This document shows, in pieces, positions 63,876-64,000 of a DNA stretch of 64,000 bases. Made by a program: the position numbers and the translations under genes. Source of the stretch: Liolophura sinensis (taxonomy: Eukaryota; Mollusca; Polyplacophora; Chitonida; Chitonidae); contig NC_088304.1 in NCBI RefSeq assembly GCF_032854445.1, positions 28,587,732-28,651,731 on the forward strand, read 5' to 3'. Each line of letters starts with the position of its first letter. Position 1 is the stretch's first letter. A model generated the notes under the pieces. That model saw only the letters and a list, made by a program, of their open reading frames with translations, was not told the origin of the DNA and ran no database searches.

Positions 63876-64000
63876 ATATATCGTATACCAGTTTATACTT
63901 GAAAATCTAATTACTAGTATCGTATACATTTCTTTTTTGCCCGGATGTTCCTTCTTTACCTTCTTAACGAATATAGCGCCTAAGATATACTGCCTTACAT

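Overview
This window is nuclear DNA of a lophotrochozoan animal, most likely a mollusc (a brachiopod is the main alternative). The base composition is AT-rich, there are (AT)n and (AAAT)n microsatellites, and coding pieces are short and bounded by GT/AG splice signals. Two tRNA-headed SINE families are abundant; from memory they resemble SINEs of molluscs and brachiopods. I see no bacterial operon, rRNA, genuine tRNA gene or CRISPR array. Most of the window is old mobile DNA with a few host exons or broken genes.

Layout. 1-1251: 5' end of a Ty3/Gypsy-like element on the minus strand (partial gag, primer-binding site, 5' LTR); a solo copy of the same LTR lies inverted at 8652-9664. 2770-3960: broken reverse-transcriptase (RT) element with a 28-bp minisatellite grown inside its ORF. 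4-11 kb: dispersed repeats, a SINE with perfect target-site duplication and a 250-bp AT-filled palindrome. 11.6 kb: a PAN/Apple-like terminal exon. 12.7-16 kb: SINE, TCGAC-motif repeats, a CACTCAGTCA array and a 1.8-kb field dense in AGGTCA half-sites. 16.1-17.3 kb: dead pogo/Tigger transposase. 24.1-28.05 kb: a two-exon adhesion-type GPCR relic (signal peptide, somatomedin-B, Cys-rich repeats, 7TM core) with a TATA promoter but many frame breaks. 28.5-29.9 kb: two related minisatellites. 32.4-33.0 kb: a 60-bp array expanded from the end of a dispersed repeat. 34-36.5 kb: two more copies of the RT element plus a conserved small ORF. 37.4-39.5 kb: short-period repeats, then a GC-rich islet of unknown origin. 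42.76-47.89 kb: a nearly complete but dead BEL/Pao retrotransposon with both LTRs. 48-64 kb: repeats, a TIR-bounded DNA element at 50.4-51.4 kb, SINEs, and isolated minus-strand exons (PAN-like, an unrecognised one, and a C-type lectin exon).

No set of genes forms a visible pathway. The real signals are (a) fragments of secreted or cell-surface genes built from phase-1 modules (PAN, CTLD, SMB-GPCR) and (b) mobile-element biology. The most notable of the latter are tandem arrays born from pieces of mobile elements and a dispersed unit whose internal segment is inverted between two copies. Most boundaries were read by eye; splice-site calls are inferences from motif plus frame.
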